A DNA stretch of 5,778 nucleotides from Alphaproteobacteria bacterium (GCA_021776015.1 JAJFGT010000034.1:1-5778), one strand, 5' to 3'; positions 1 through 5,778 are shown, counted from the stretch's first letter. The notes: generated by a model from the letters alone, not told the origin. Translations and numbers: made by a program.

Positions 1-473
1 CCTCCTGGCACATAGTTAACATCAGGGTTGTTTGGAGATTTCCATGGGTTAATGACGTTTCCAAAGGCACTGGTCGTATTCGAAGATCCCATTGCAAATT
101 CATCAAGATTTGTTTTTCCTAAAAAGACAGATCCATCATCAAGAAGTTTTTGCGTCACGGTTGATTCATAAGGCGGGATAAAATTTTCAAGAATTTTACT
201 TGCGGCTGTTGTTTTAATTCCCTTTGTACAGAAGAGATCTTTAATGCCGAGAGGGATTCCGTCCAGAATCTTTTCAGTTCCTTTTTGATAGCGATCATCA
301 GAGTTTTTAGCTTGTGTAAGAGCAAGCTCTGGTGTTTCTGTGATGTACACATTTAAATTTACATGTTTTTCCATGTGTGAAATGTGTGCTTGAGTCAATT
401 CCATGGCTGTAAAATCTTTCTTACGGAGGGATTTTATGGTTTCTGTAATGCTCAGTTGAGTTAGGTCAGTCAT
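1..473 (-). CDS. gatA: Glu-tRNA(Gln)/Asp-tRNA(Asn) amidotransferase subunit A, 5' part (cut by window edge)
   Basis: This is the amidase subunit of the GatCAB complex. It releases ammonia from glutamine, and the ammonia is used to amidate mischarged Glu-tRNA(Gln) or Asp-tRNA(Asn) in the cytoplasm. The reading frame begins at the ATG at 471-473 (MTDLTQLSITETIKSL) and stays open to base 1, giving 157 complete residues of a family usually near 485-495. The visible part shows the amidase hallmarks: DGIPLGIKDLF at about 71-81, with Lys78 the expected lysine of the Ser-cisSer-Lys triad, then GKTNLDEFAMGSSNT and a final VPGG. That final motif is the start of the glycine/serine-rich amidase signature, so both catalytic serines lie outside the window. 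The gene follows gatC on the same strand after 17-18 bases, with only a weak GGAA-type ribosome site, which fits one transcript. The truncation comes from the window boundary and nothing suggests a broken gene. Confidence 0.97.
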   Translation of the reverse strand, partial: MTDLTQLSITETIKSLRKKDFTAMELTQAHISHMEKHVNLNVYITETPELALTQAKNSDDRYQKGTEKILDGIPLGIKDLFCTKGIKTTAASKILENFIPPYESTVTQKLLDDGSVFLGKTNLDEFAMGSSNTTSAFGNVINPWKSPNNPDVNYVPG

Positions 474-491
474 GTTTATTATTCCGATATA

Positions 492-773
492 TTATTCTAC
501 AATCTTGGTTACAACATAAAAATCTTCATTTTCTTCAGGACTATTTGCTAAGACAGCCTCTTTTTGGCCACCATCGGTTACTTCATCTTTTCGAAGGGGC
601 AGGGCAGCATCAACAACGCTTGCAAGAGGTTCTATAGCATCTGTATTAACCTCAGAGAGTTGTTCAACAAAACCAATGATATCCCCAAGTTGTTTTTCTA
701 GAGCATGACTTTGTTCTTCTGAGAGCTCTAATCGTGAAAGATGTGCTACGCGGGCTACTGTTTTTTGATCCAT
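492..773 (-). CDS. gatC: Glu-tRNA(Gln)/Asp-tRNA(Asn) amidotransferase subunit C
   Basis: This is the small subunit of GatCAB. It wraps around GatA and GatB and stabilises the complex, and it has no catalytic role of its own. The product is 93 residues, close to the usual length of about 95. It begins MDQKTVARVAHLSRLELSEE, the typical N-terminal helix of GatC. The middle carries a QLGDIIGFVEQLSEVNTD stretch, followed by the IEPLASV and LPLRKDEVTDG segments found across the family. The C-terminus NEDFYVVTKIVE matches the family ending FxVPKVxE, with Thr in place of the common Pro. The ATG at 771-773 has a weak purine-rich AAAAGAGAA stretch upstream. The gene is the first of a gatC-gatA(-gatB presumably) operon and is divergent from ruvX, so its promoter should lie in 774-846. 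Confidence 0.97.
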   Translation of the reverse strand: MDQKTVARVAHLSRLELSEEQSHALEKQLGDIIGFVEQLSEVNTDAIEPLASVVDAALPLRKDEVTDGGQKEAVLANSPEENEDFYVVTKIVE

Positions 774-846
774 TATTATATTCTCTTTTAATCTTTTTGG
801 CTTTCATGCATTCTTACCCTACTTGGAATAAAGGGAAGTGAGCCAA
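774..846. promoter_or_regulatory. Divergent intergenic region between gatC and ruvX, expected to hold both promoters
   Basis: These 73 bases lie between the starts of two divergently transcribed genes, so both must be transcribed from promoters here or from within the neighbouring coding sequence. On the plus strand TTGGCT at 797-802 is a possible -35 box. The matching -10 position after 17 bases (TACTTG, 820-825) is poor, so I do not assign a definite promoter. The minus strand has no convincing pair of boxes either. A TATAAT string sits just before the gatC ATG, too close to be that gene's -10 element. No clear operator palindrome is visible. The position is certain and the promoter role is inferred. 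Confidence 0.5.
831..836 (+). promoter_or_regulatory. Shine-Dalgarno site of ruvX that decides its start
   Basis: AAGGGA lies 10 bases before the ATG at 847-849 but only 1 base before the alternative GTG at 838-840. The spacing therefore favours the ATG as the true start and argues against the longer reading that adds Met-Ser-Gln at the N-terminus. Confidence 0.6.
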
Positions 847-1308
847 ATGTCTAGATTAGAAGCACAAGAATTCAGAAAAAAGATGAGAAATGATGCTCGA
901 TTGTTTGGTCTTGATGTTGGAAGTAAGACAATTGGAGTAGCCGTTGCGAATTTGATCACAGGAATAGCCACTCCAGTGGGAACAATAAAACGTAAAAAAT
1001 TCAAGCAAGACATGGAATCTTTAAAAGATCTAATCTTAGAATATAATGTAGATGGCTTTGTTGTCGGCTACCCTTTGGAAACGAGTGGTCAAGAAGGGCG
1101 TTCCTGTCAATCTGTTCGAGATTTTATGGGAGAAGTTGAAAACCATATAGAATGTCCTCCTTATACGTATCATGATGAGAGATACTCGACGGATTCTGTG
1201 GATAACATTCTGGATGGATATGTGGATAAAAGAAAGGCCAAGAATAAAGGATTAACAGATCAGCTTGCCGCACAAGTTATTCTACAGAGCTTTTTAGATA
1301 TAGGTTGA
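847..1308 (+). CDS. ruvX: RuvX/YqgF family protein, putative Holliday junction resolvase / pre-16S rRNA nuclease
   Basis: This is a YqgF-family protein with an RNase H-like fold. The family is described both as a Holliday junction resolvase and as a nuclease maturing the 5' end of 16S rRNA, and the sequence alone does not decide between them. From the ATG at 847 it has 153 residues, slightly longer than the usual 135-150. Motifs in order are LFGLDVGSKTIGVAVAN (Asp23, first acidic residue), DGFVVGYPLETSGQEG at about 69-84, HDERYSTDSV at about 109-118 (family DERxST), and LTDQLAAQVILQSFL at about 136-150, where Asp138 completes the expected acidic site. A GTG at 838 could extend it by three residues, but the ribosome site suits the ATG better. 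It is divergent from gatC, a neighbourhood I recall from other alphaproteobacteria, and ends 8 bases from the convergent ATP12 gene. Confidence 0.94.
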   Translation: MSRLEAQEFRKKMRNDARLFGLDVGSKTIGVAVANLITGIATPVGTIKRKKFKQDMESLKDLILEYNVDGFVVGYPLETSGQEGRSCQSVRDFMGEVENHIECPPYTYHDERYSTDSVDNILDGYVDKRKAKNKGLTDQLAAQVILQSFLDIG

Positions 1309-1316
1309 TTTCTTTA

Positions 1317-2021
1317 TTAGAGAGTCTCAAGAATTTTTCGAACGGCAATAAAATCTCGTTTCGTAATATTCCATTTTCGCTCTTGAGTTGTATCTAGTCC
1401 ATAAAAATCTTCATTATAGATTTCAGATTTAAGGAGATCTTCTACATGTGAAAGATCAAAAAGGGCTTCTGAATCAATCTGTTTTTCCATGAATGCCATG
1501 GAGAGGACAACAGATCCTGTGATAGAGACAAGAAGTTGGAAGAGTGTGAAATTCCATAGATCAAGATTATTTATATACTCAGAGGTATATTCAATATTCT
1601 TTTCTGACTGTTTGAGAGCAGTTAGAGCAGTTGTTGTAAGAAGGCGGTCTCCTGTTTTTTCTTCAAACCAGTCAATCCAAGGATTCCAAGCACCTGCTTG
1701 ACGACGGCTATATGTTTCTGGTTGTTCAGCACGATAACAAATCATGTCTGTATCCAAATAAGCCAAAACATTCTTTTCGATTTCAGAACGGTCTTTATGA
1801 ACACGATCTAAGGCCGTCGTTATGATTTGAGTGATCGGCATAGTTTCATGGTTGATCGTATCTCCTTGAGATTCCCATTCTTCTTGCATAAGAAGAGCCA
1901 AAGGATGTGTCGGCGCTTCAAGAGGAACTCTTAAAGGGGTTTTTATATCTGTTCCATCAAGTGTAATCGAATATCCTGATGGCGTTTGTAAAACGGCGAC
2001 ATGTTTATAAAATCGTTTCAT
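1317..2021 (-). CDS. ATP12-family F1-ATPase assembly chaperone
   Basis: The protein is 234 residues and resembles the bacterial ATP12 family. In mitochondria Atp12p binds the free alpha subunit of F1-ATPase until it is assembled with beta; the bacterial role is assumed to be similar. Supporting sequence includes MKRFYKHVAVLQTPSGYSI followed by LDGTDIKTPLRVPLEAPTHPLALLMQEEW in separate adjacent stretches, then MPITQIITTALDRV, VLAYLDTDMICYRAEQPE and WNPWIDWFEEKTG, all in the family order. The C-terminal helical part has ITGSVVLSMAF and FYGLDTTQERKW, where most relatives have a WG-x-D-x-E version. No signal peptide or membrane segment is needed; the hydrophobic stretch near 160-178 belongs to the helical domain of the family. 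It is the last gene of the minus-strand cluster, 24 bases after the preceding gene, with a poor ribosome site. The family is essentially confined to Alphaproteobacteria and mitochondria, so it is the best taxonomic marker in the window. Confidence 0.93.
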   Translation of the reverse strand: MKRFYKHVAVLQTPSGYSITLDGTDIKTPLRVPLEAPTHPLALLMQEEWESQGDTINHETMPITQIITTALDRVHKDRSEIEKNVLAYLDTDMICYRAEQPETYSRRQAGAWNPWIDWFEEKTGDRLLTTTALTALKQSEKNIEYTSEYINNLDLWNFTLFQLLVSITGSVVLSMAFMEKQIDSEALFDLSHVEDLLKSEIYNEDFYGLDTTQERKWNITKRDFIAVRKILETL

Positions 2022-2045
2022 TGAAATTTTTTCTGTTCTTTAATT

Positions 2046-2984
2046 TTATGTATAGGGGGAGCACAAACTTTTATCTAAAGCTTTTGGGTCTGGAGGGAAA
2101 AGAGGGTCTGGACCTAAATCAAGAATTTCGATTCCTTGTGTAAAAAAGTTAAATTTAAGAGGGAAAACATCATGGAGGGGATTCATAGACTCTGTCTTCA
2201 TAAGTCCATTTTTAAAGGAAACTGTGTAATCAGATAGATTGAATTCTCCAATGAAGCAGGAAACATTTGTGTGATCAATGCTAAAAAAGGGTGCTTCAGA
2301 AGCATCAAGATTTTGACCTGTACCTGTAATATAATATTTTCCACCTTCTCCAAAGAAATGTCCTGAAATCACTTTATCCTCCCAATGAAGAGAAAAAGGG
2401 AAATGAGACTTTATTTTATAAGTGTACTCTCCAGAAGCGGACGGGGTATTACTCACTGTTTCAATCTCAAAACGTAATTCAATAAGGAGAGGAAAAGAAA
2501 ACTGAAGAGAGACATAAGGAGTGCTTTCTTCATTATCTTTCTCTTTATGAATGATTTCAATTGTTTCAATAGAGTGAATGAGGTCATTGTTTTTTAAAAA
2601 ATCGATTTTCTTCAGGTCGATGTCTTTGAATAAACCATTTCGCGTCATCATAAGAACACCAGGCGCTTGAAAAAACGCTTCTTGAATATTGATATGTTGA
2701 TCTGAGAAAAGACCGTTTTTGATACCGTTGAAATCTAGAATAATCTCAGGAAAAAGCTCAAATGTTTTCAACTCTCTAATGTGTGTATCTTTATGTGTGA
2801 GCCCAGAAATTGTTTTTTCAATACCGCTTTTTTGTGTTTCTCCATTTCCTTGAATAAGATTGAGACAGCCAACAAAGAGAAAGAAGAGGGCTATAAATAA
2901 AAGCAACAAACGAATATTCCATGTTAGGAATTTACTCCAAAATGTTTTTGGTTTTGGGGGGAGTGTGTCGTTAAATAGAACCAT
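2046..2984 (-). CDS. Unrecognised membrane-anchored protein with AsmA-like N-terminal pattern
   Basis: I cannot name this 312-residue protein. Residues 1-23 are polar to basic (two prolines, several lysines), then about 24-44 form one strongly hydrophobic segment (LLLLFIALFFLFVGCLNL), so the protein is most likely anchored in the inner membrane with its bulk in the periplasm. Cys40 follows FVG, but Phe at -3 and the long leader make a lipoprotein signal unlikely. After the anchor comes GIEKTISGLTHKDTHIREL followed by KTFELFPEIILDFNGIKNG. This resembles the start of AsmA-type envelope proteins (helix, then a short strand, then xLFPxxxLxxxxI). The remainder is rich in alternating hydrophobic residues, as in beta-strand proteins. 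A proline-rich patch (GPDPLFPPDPKAL) lies near the C-terminus. The gene starts 6 bases after the rluC-like stop and is probably co-transcribed. In related genomes this slot, as I recall, often holds a HAD-family phosphatase; no HAD motif is present here. Confidence 0.85.
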   Translation of the reverse strand: MVLFNDTLPPKPKTFWSKFLTWNIRLLLLFIALFFLFVGCLNLIQGNGETQKSGIEKTISGLTHKDTHIRELKTFELFPEIILDFNGIKNGLFSDQHINIQEAFFQAPGVLMMTRNGLFKDIDLKKIDFLKNNDLIHSIETIEIIHKEKDNEESTPYVSLQFSFPLLIELRFEIETVSNTPSASGEYTYKIKSHFPFSLHWEDKVISGHFFGEGGKYYITGTGQNLDASEAPFFSIDHTNVSCFIGEFNLSDYTVSFKNGLMKTESMNPLHDVFPLKFNFFTQGIEILDLGPDPLFPPDPKALDKSLCSPYT

Positions 2985-2990
2985 TATTAC

Positions 2991-3980
2991 TTAAGTCTTT
3001 ATTGTCTCAAAGGGGTCATACATTCTGTCTGGGTGAAACCCAAGAGTTTCACATGTTTTTTTCAAATCGTCAGCCAGAGGAATAGAAATATCTAGCATTT
3101 GAGTTTTCTTATTGGGGTTTGGAAAAACAATACGATAGGCTTGAAGGTGGAGGCGTTCATTTAGATTAAACCCCTCAATAAAATGTCCCCCATATTTTTC
3201 ATCGCCAATGATGGGGCACCCCATAGCATCAGCCGCATGGACACGAATTTGGTGTGTTCGTCCTTTTCTTGGCAAAATGGCATTAAAAGCGACTTGATCT
3301 CCGACAGTATCAATAACAGAAAATTCCGTTTGGGCACGTTGCCCATCCTCATCATCAAGGATCATACGTTCTTTTTTATATCCTTTTCCTTTTGAGATTC
3401 CACAAAAGACAGTTCCTTTTTCTGCTTCAGGGATATTGTGCACAAATCCCCAGTAGTATTTTCGAATATTTTTATCTTTGAGGGTACGTCCCATGGCTTG
3501 AACAGTTTTAAGTTCTCTGGCACACATCAGAAGACCAGATGTATTTTTATCAAGGCGGTGGAGAAGTTTTGGGCGCACGCCTTTGAATTTCCCATGTGTT
3601 TTTTCAAAAACAGCCAGCATACCATCAATATGGCGGTCAATATCTGAACCGCCTTGTGTCGCAAGACCATGAGGTTTATTGAGGATTAGAAGATCTCCGT
3701 CATCATAGACAACGAGAGATTCCATAAAGGCTGTATCTCCTTCACGAATTTTATAGGCAGGAGGACCATCGTGCATTTCTAAAGGGGGAATACGAACGCT
3801 TTGTCCATAGCCAAGTTTTGTATCACCTTTGGCGCGTTTGCCATCAACACGAACTTGCCCTGTGCGGATAATTTTCTGAAGGAGTCCAAAAGGTGTCATA
3901 GGACAATGTTTCTTTATCCAGCGATCAAGACGCTGGCCTTCTTCATCGGCTTTGACTTGTATGTGACGGACGTTACTCAT
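2991..3980 (-). CDS. rluC: RluA/RluC-family 23S rRNA pseudouridine synthase
   Basis: The enzyme converts specific uridines of rRNA to pseudouridine in the cytoplasm. The 329-residue length and an N-terminal S4 RNA-binding domain (about 15-75: EGQRLDRWIKKHC, LLQKIIRTGQVRVDGKRA, GQSVRIPP) point to the RluC/RluD branch. The catalytic domain follows with LLILNKPHGLATQGG at about 97-111, LLHRLDKNTSGLLMCARE at about 139-156 where Asp144 is the catalytic aspartate, LPRKGRTHQIRVHAAD at about 236-251, and GCPIIGDEKYGG. The usual HRLDxDTSG motif reads HRLDKNTSG here, a tolerated change outside the catalytic residue. The S4 domain and the RluC gene context in alphaproteobacteria favour RluC, which in E. 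coli modifies positions 955, 2504 and 2580, but the exact target cannot be read from sequence. Its ATG overlaps the crcB stop as ATGA, with AAGGA 10 bases upstream. Confidence 0.93.
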   Translation of the reverse strand: MSNVRHIQVKADEEGQRLDRWIKKHCPMTPFGLLQKIIRTGQVRVDGKRAKGDTKLGYGQSVRIPPLEMHDGPPAYKIREGDTAFMESLVVYDDGDLLILNKPHGLATQGGSDIDRHIDGMLAVFEKTHGKFKGVRPKLLHRLDKNTSGLLMCARELKTVQAMGRTLKDKNIRKYYWGFVHNIPEAEKGTVFCGISKGKGYKKERMILDDEDGQRAQTEFSVIDTVGDQVAFNAILPRKGRTHQIRVHAADAMGCPIIGDEKYGGHFIEGFNLNERLHLQAYRIVFPNPNKKTQMLDISIPLADDLKKTCETLGFHPDRMYDPFETIKT

Positions 3981-4363
3981 GTAATAATAATCCTTGTTAA
4001 AATAAAACCAAGGAATACCCCTCCTATGGATAAAAGTACAGAACCAAATGTATAAATAAAAGCCATAAGATAGGCTTGACGTTCTATGAGTTGAAGAACA
4101 TCAAGGGAAAATATTGAGAATGTTGTAAAGGCACCTAAAAAGCCGATTGTAAAAAAAGCTCGGGCTGTTTGTGATCCTCCCCATAGATAGGTAAAAAGTG
4201 CGACAGATATTCCCATTAAAATTGAACCAAGAACATTGACACTGAAAATACCAATAGGAAAAGCTGTTGTTATTTTCTGTGTCAAAAAGAGATTAAGACC
4301 ATAGCGGCTGACTGATCCTAAAGCGCCTCCTATAGCGATAGCAATAAACATAAATGTATTCAT
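3977..4363 (-). CDS. crcB: CrcB/Fluc fluoride ion channel
   Basis: This is a small inner-membrane channel that lets toxic fluoride leave the cell; family members act as dual-topology dimers. The 128-residue product has four hydrophobic segments at roughly 3-25, 35-58, 68-92 and 100-126. Conserved pieces are GGALGSVSRYGLNLF (residues 12-26), FPIGIFSVNVLGSILMG (35-51) with the pore asparagine Asn43, and GFLGAFTTFSIFSLDVL (74-90). The last contains the Thr-Thr-Phe-Ser core and Phe82/Phe85, which fit the phenylalanine positions of the fluoride path. Most homologues have Thr or a small residue where Ile84 stands. A longer reading from 4390 would add nine residues, but the ATG at 4361-4363 has an excellent AAAAGGA site and overlaps the Nudix stop as ATGA, so I chose it. 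A single copy fits a homodimer. No fluoride riboswitch can be expected directly upstream because the gene is internal to an operon. Confidence 0.95.
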   Translation of the reverse strand: MNTFMFIAIAIGGALGSVSRYGLNLFLTQKITTAFPIGIFSVNVLGSILMGISVALFTYLWGGSQTARAFFTIGFLGAFTTFSIFSLDVLQLIERQAYLMAFIYTFGSVLLSIGGVFLGFILTRIIIT

Positions 4364-4959
4364 GTAGTGTCCTTTTCCCAAATATGCCATTTATTCAGCA
4401 AACGTGCCATCCTATTCTTTGCCATCTCATTTTGTGAGAGCCCATCAAAAAATTGGTTGTTATTACAGACTAAGTTAAGAGCCTCTTCATACGTACACCA
4501 TCTTAATTCTATAGATTCATCACTTATTTTAAAGGCACTATCATCTGTGCACTGGAGGAGATAGGTAATATCATAATGTTCATGAACAGGTTCATTCTTT
4601 TTTTCACAAGAGGGGATAGGGTGTATATCCAAATCAAATATACCTCCTATAGGGTCTTTAAAGTTAGAAATACCAGATTCCTCTTCTGTTTCTCTTTGGG
4701 CCGTGTCAAAAATATCTGTATTTCCATCGGCATGCCCTCCAAAAGAAAGCCATTTATTAAGAAATTTATGATAGTTTAAAAGTGCTTTGTCACCTGTTTG
4801 ATTGATAAGAAGCGCTGATCCTGTGATGTGAGAAGGATAACAGTTTCTCCAAAAGCAATCAGGCTTAGAGTGAATCAGATTTATAATTTTTTGATGGGGA
4901 ATCTGTTCTTCTTCTCTGGACGTGTAATCTTCTAAGCTTTTGAGAATTACTTTTGTCAT
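4360..4959 (-). CDS. Nudix hydrolase of the GGHADG type
   Basis: Nudix enzymes cleave nucleoside diphosphates linked to another group; the substrate of this one is unknown. From the ATG at 4957-4959 it has 199 residues. The core reads HITGSALLINQTGDKALL at about 44-61, then HKFLNKWLSFGGHADGNTD at about 64-82 and DTAQRETEEESGI at about 85-97. The Nudix box (Gly75, Arg89-Glu90, Glu93-Glu94, Gly96) is present, with Thr81 where the canonical box has its first glutamate and Thr91 where a hydrophobic residue is usual. I recall a subfamily with the same GHxTxSA...HHKLxxWLQxGGHADGD layout that also lacks the first glutamate, so this looks like a family trait more than damage. An upstream TTG (4987-4989) would give 209 residues, but the ATG overlaps the rarA stop as ATGA and has AAGGGAA 11 bases upstream. 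The stop overlaps crcB, so translation is probably coupled on both sides. Confidence 0.9.
   Translation of the reverse strand: MTKVILKSLEDYTSREEEQIPHQKIINLIHSKPDCFWRNCYPSHITGSALLINQTGDKALLNYHKFLNKWLSFGGHADGNTDIFDTAQRETEEESGISNFKDPIGGIFDLDIHPIPSCEKKNEPVHEHYDITYLLQCTDDSAFKISDESIELRWCTYEEALNLVCNNNQFFDGLSQNEMAKNRMARLLNKWHIWEKDTT
4370..4376 (-). promoter_or_regulatory. Shine-Dalgarno site of crcB that decides its start
   Basis: Read on the minus strand, AAAAGGA lies 6 bases before the ATG at 4361-4363, inside the end of the Nudix gene. It supports the shorter 128-residue CrcB start over the upstream ATG at 4390, which would begin with residues not typical of the family. Confidence 0.7.
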
Positions 4960-5778
4960 TCTGTTTTTCTTTCCCTTAATTTGCTCCAATAGTCGAGACG
5001 CTTTTTAATGTCTCGTTCAAAGCCTCGCTCTACGGGATTATAGAACTGTGTTCGTTCCATATCATCAGGAAAGTAATTTTGTCCAGAAAATCCATCCTTT
5101 GTGTCAGGGTCATAAATATATCCGTCTTTATAGCCTTGATCTTTCATAAGTTGTGTTGGAGCATTAAGAATGTGTTTAGGTGGCATTAAGGAGCCTGTTT
5201 CTTTTGCCGTACGCATCGCTAATTTCGTCGCCATATAGGCAGCATTTGATTTTGGGGCCGTGGCCAAATAAATCATGGCTTGTGTTAGAGCAAGCTCTCC
5301 TTCTGGTGAACCTAAACGTTCATATGCTTCCCATGCCGATAAACATATCTGAAGGGCTTGAGGGTCGGCCAATCCTATATCTTCCACAGCCATACGGGTC
5401 ATACGCCGAGCAATATAGCGAGGGTCTTCCCCTCCGTCGAGCATACGAGAAAACCAGTAGAGTGTAGCTTCTACGTCTGATCCGCGCATAGATTTATGTA
5501 AGGCAGAAATTAAATTATAGTGACTATCATCACCTTTATCATAGAGAGGAGCTCTTTTTTGAACGGATTTGAATAATTCTTCATTCCCCCAAGGTTTGCT
5601 TGGATCTGCTTGCATAAAAACTTGTTCTGCCAAGGAAAGGCAATATCGTCCATCTCCGTCTGCCATGGCTTTGAGAGATTGACGCGCCTCATCTGTGAGG
5701 GGGAGGGGTCCTGATTTCTCGTCTTCTGCACGATTGAGCAACCCTTCCAACGCAATGTCATCTAAACGTTTTAATACA
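4956..5778 (-). CDS. rarA: Replication-associated recombination protein A, 3' part (cut by window edge)
   Basis: RarA (MgsA) is a AAA+ ATPase related to clamp-loader subunits that acts at stalled replication forks. The frame is open from the window end (VLKRLDDIALEGLL) to TGA at 4956-4958, giving about 273 of an expected 430-450 residues. The Walker A and B motifs are therefore beyond the edge. The visible part begins in the lid of the ATPase domain with MADGDGRYCLSLAEQV, which contains the sensor-2 arginine region. It continues with SALHKSMRGSDVEATLYWF, GGEDPRYIARRMTRMAVEDI, GLADPQAL and APKSNAAYMA, which are strongly conserved in the tetramerisation domain. The C-terminus has YKDGYIYDPDTKDGFSGQNY and FPDDMERTQFYNP, the typical RarA tail. 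The stop overlaps the start of the Nudix gene by ATGA. Being the first visible gene of the cluster, its promoter is outside the window. Confidence 0.96.
   Translation of the reverse strand, partial: VLKRLDDIALEGLLNRAEDEKSGPLPLTDEARQSLKAMADGDGRYCLSLAEQVFMQADPSKPWGNEELFKSVQKRAPLYDKGDDSHYNLISALHKSMRGSDVEATLYWFSRMLDGGEDPRYIARRMTRMAVEDIGLADPQALQICLSAWEAYERLGSPEGELALTQAMIYLATAPKSNAAYMATKLAMRTAKETGSLMPPKHILNAPTQLMKDQGYKDGYIYDPDTKDGFSGQNYFPDDMERTQFYNPVERGFERDIKKRLDYWSKLRERKTE

Noticed and set aside
515..530. A 16-base string repeated at 1400-1415.
   Set aside because: Both copies encode NEDFY within gatC and ATP12 on the same strand. Shared peptide and AT-rich codons explain the match.
774..779. TATAAT string on the minus strand as the -10 box of gatC.
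   Set aside because: It lies directly before the ATG, so transcription would start inside the coding sequence without a ribosome site.
1320..1328. GAGAGTCTC inverted repeat near the ruvX/ATP12 convergence as a possible terminator.
   Set aside because: The arms are only 4 bases with a 1-base loop, which cannot form a stable hairpin, and the sequence lies inside the ATP12 3' end.
2865..2984. Lipoprotein signal ending at Cys40 of the 312-residue protein.
   Set aside because: The residues before Cys are F-V-G, a poor lipobox, and the 23-residue polar leader is long. A plain membrane anchor fits better.
4364..4390. Longer CrcB start at 4390.
   Set aside because: The added residues are atypical and the ATG at 4363 has a much better ribosome site and an ATGA junction.
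5180..5467. 95-codon open frame on the plus strand within rarA, and similar plus-strand frames at 3183-3395, 3438-3647, 3801-4055, 4367-4564 and 4576-4779.
   Set aside because: All lie antisense within well-supported genes, show no family motifs and have no convincing context; they are shadows of the minus-strand genes.
1..5778. A novel defence, mobile or RNA-based system.
   Set aside because: Nearly every base is accounted for by recognisable housekeeping genes. No direct-repeat arrays, transposase, integrase, tRNA or structured non-coding region is visible.

Overview
The window is a compact, AT-rich stretch of bacterial housekeeping genes. Eight protein genes fill almost all of it and no gene-free stretch reaches 300 bases. 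The gene content points to an alphaproteobacterium. An ATP12-type F1-ATPase assembly chaperone is a hallmark of Alphaproteobacteria and mitochondria. From memory of such genomes, the order rarA - crcB - rluC-like - ATP12, and gatC/gatA divergent from ruvX, are both alphaproteobacterial arrangements. The AT-rich codon use would suit an AT-rich lineage such as Holosporales-like or host-associated groups, but that is inference and no species can be named.

Left part (1-773, minus strand): the 5' part of gatA, cut by the window edge inside the amidase signature, lies directly downstream of a complete gatC. These encode subunits of the tRNA-dependent amidotransferase that converts Glu-tRNA(Gln) and/or Asp-tRNA(Asn) to the amidated forms. 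A 73-base intergenic region (774-846) separates gatC from the divergent ruvX (847-1308, plus strand) and must hold the promoters for both directions. ruvX is the only plus-strand gene. It converges on the next cluster with 8 bases between stop codons.

Right part (1317-5778, minus strand): a six-gene cluster transcribed right to left. The order is rarA (3' part, running off the window), a Nudix hydrolase, crcB (fluoride channel), an RluA/RluC-family 23S rRNA pseudouridine synthase, an unrecognised membrane-anchored protein with an AsmA-like N-terminus, and ATP12. The first four genes are joined by three successive ATGA stop/start overlaps and the last two follow after 6 and 24 bases. This indicates one operon with translational coupling. 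The products (replication-fork maintenance, nucleotide-type hydrolysis, fluoride export, ribosome modification, envelope function, ATP synthase assembly) do not form an obvious pathway, so the cluster looks like a conserved housekeeping operon.

I see no mobile element, CRISPR array, RNA gene, toxin-antitoxin pair or defence system. The points most worth a second look are the 312-residue membrane-anchored protein, which sits where related genomes as I recall them carry a HAD-family phosphatase gene, and the Nudix gene inserted between rarA and crcB.
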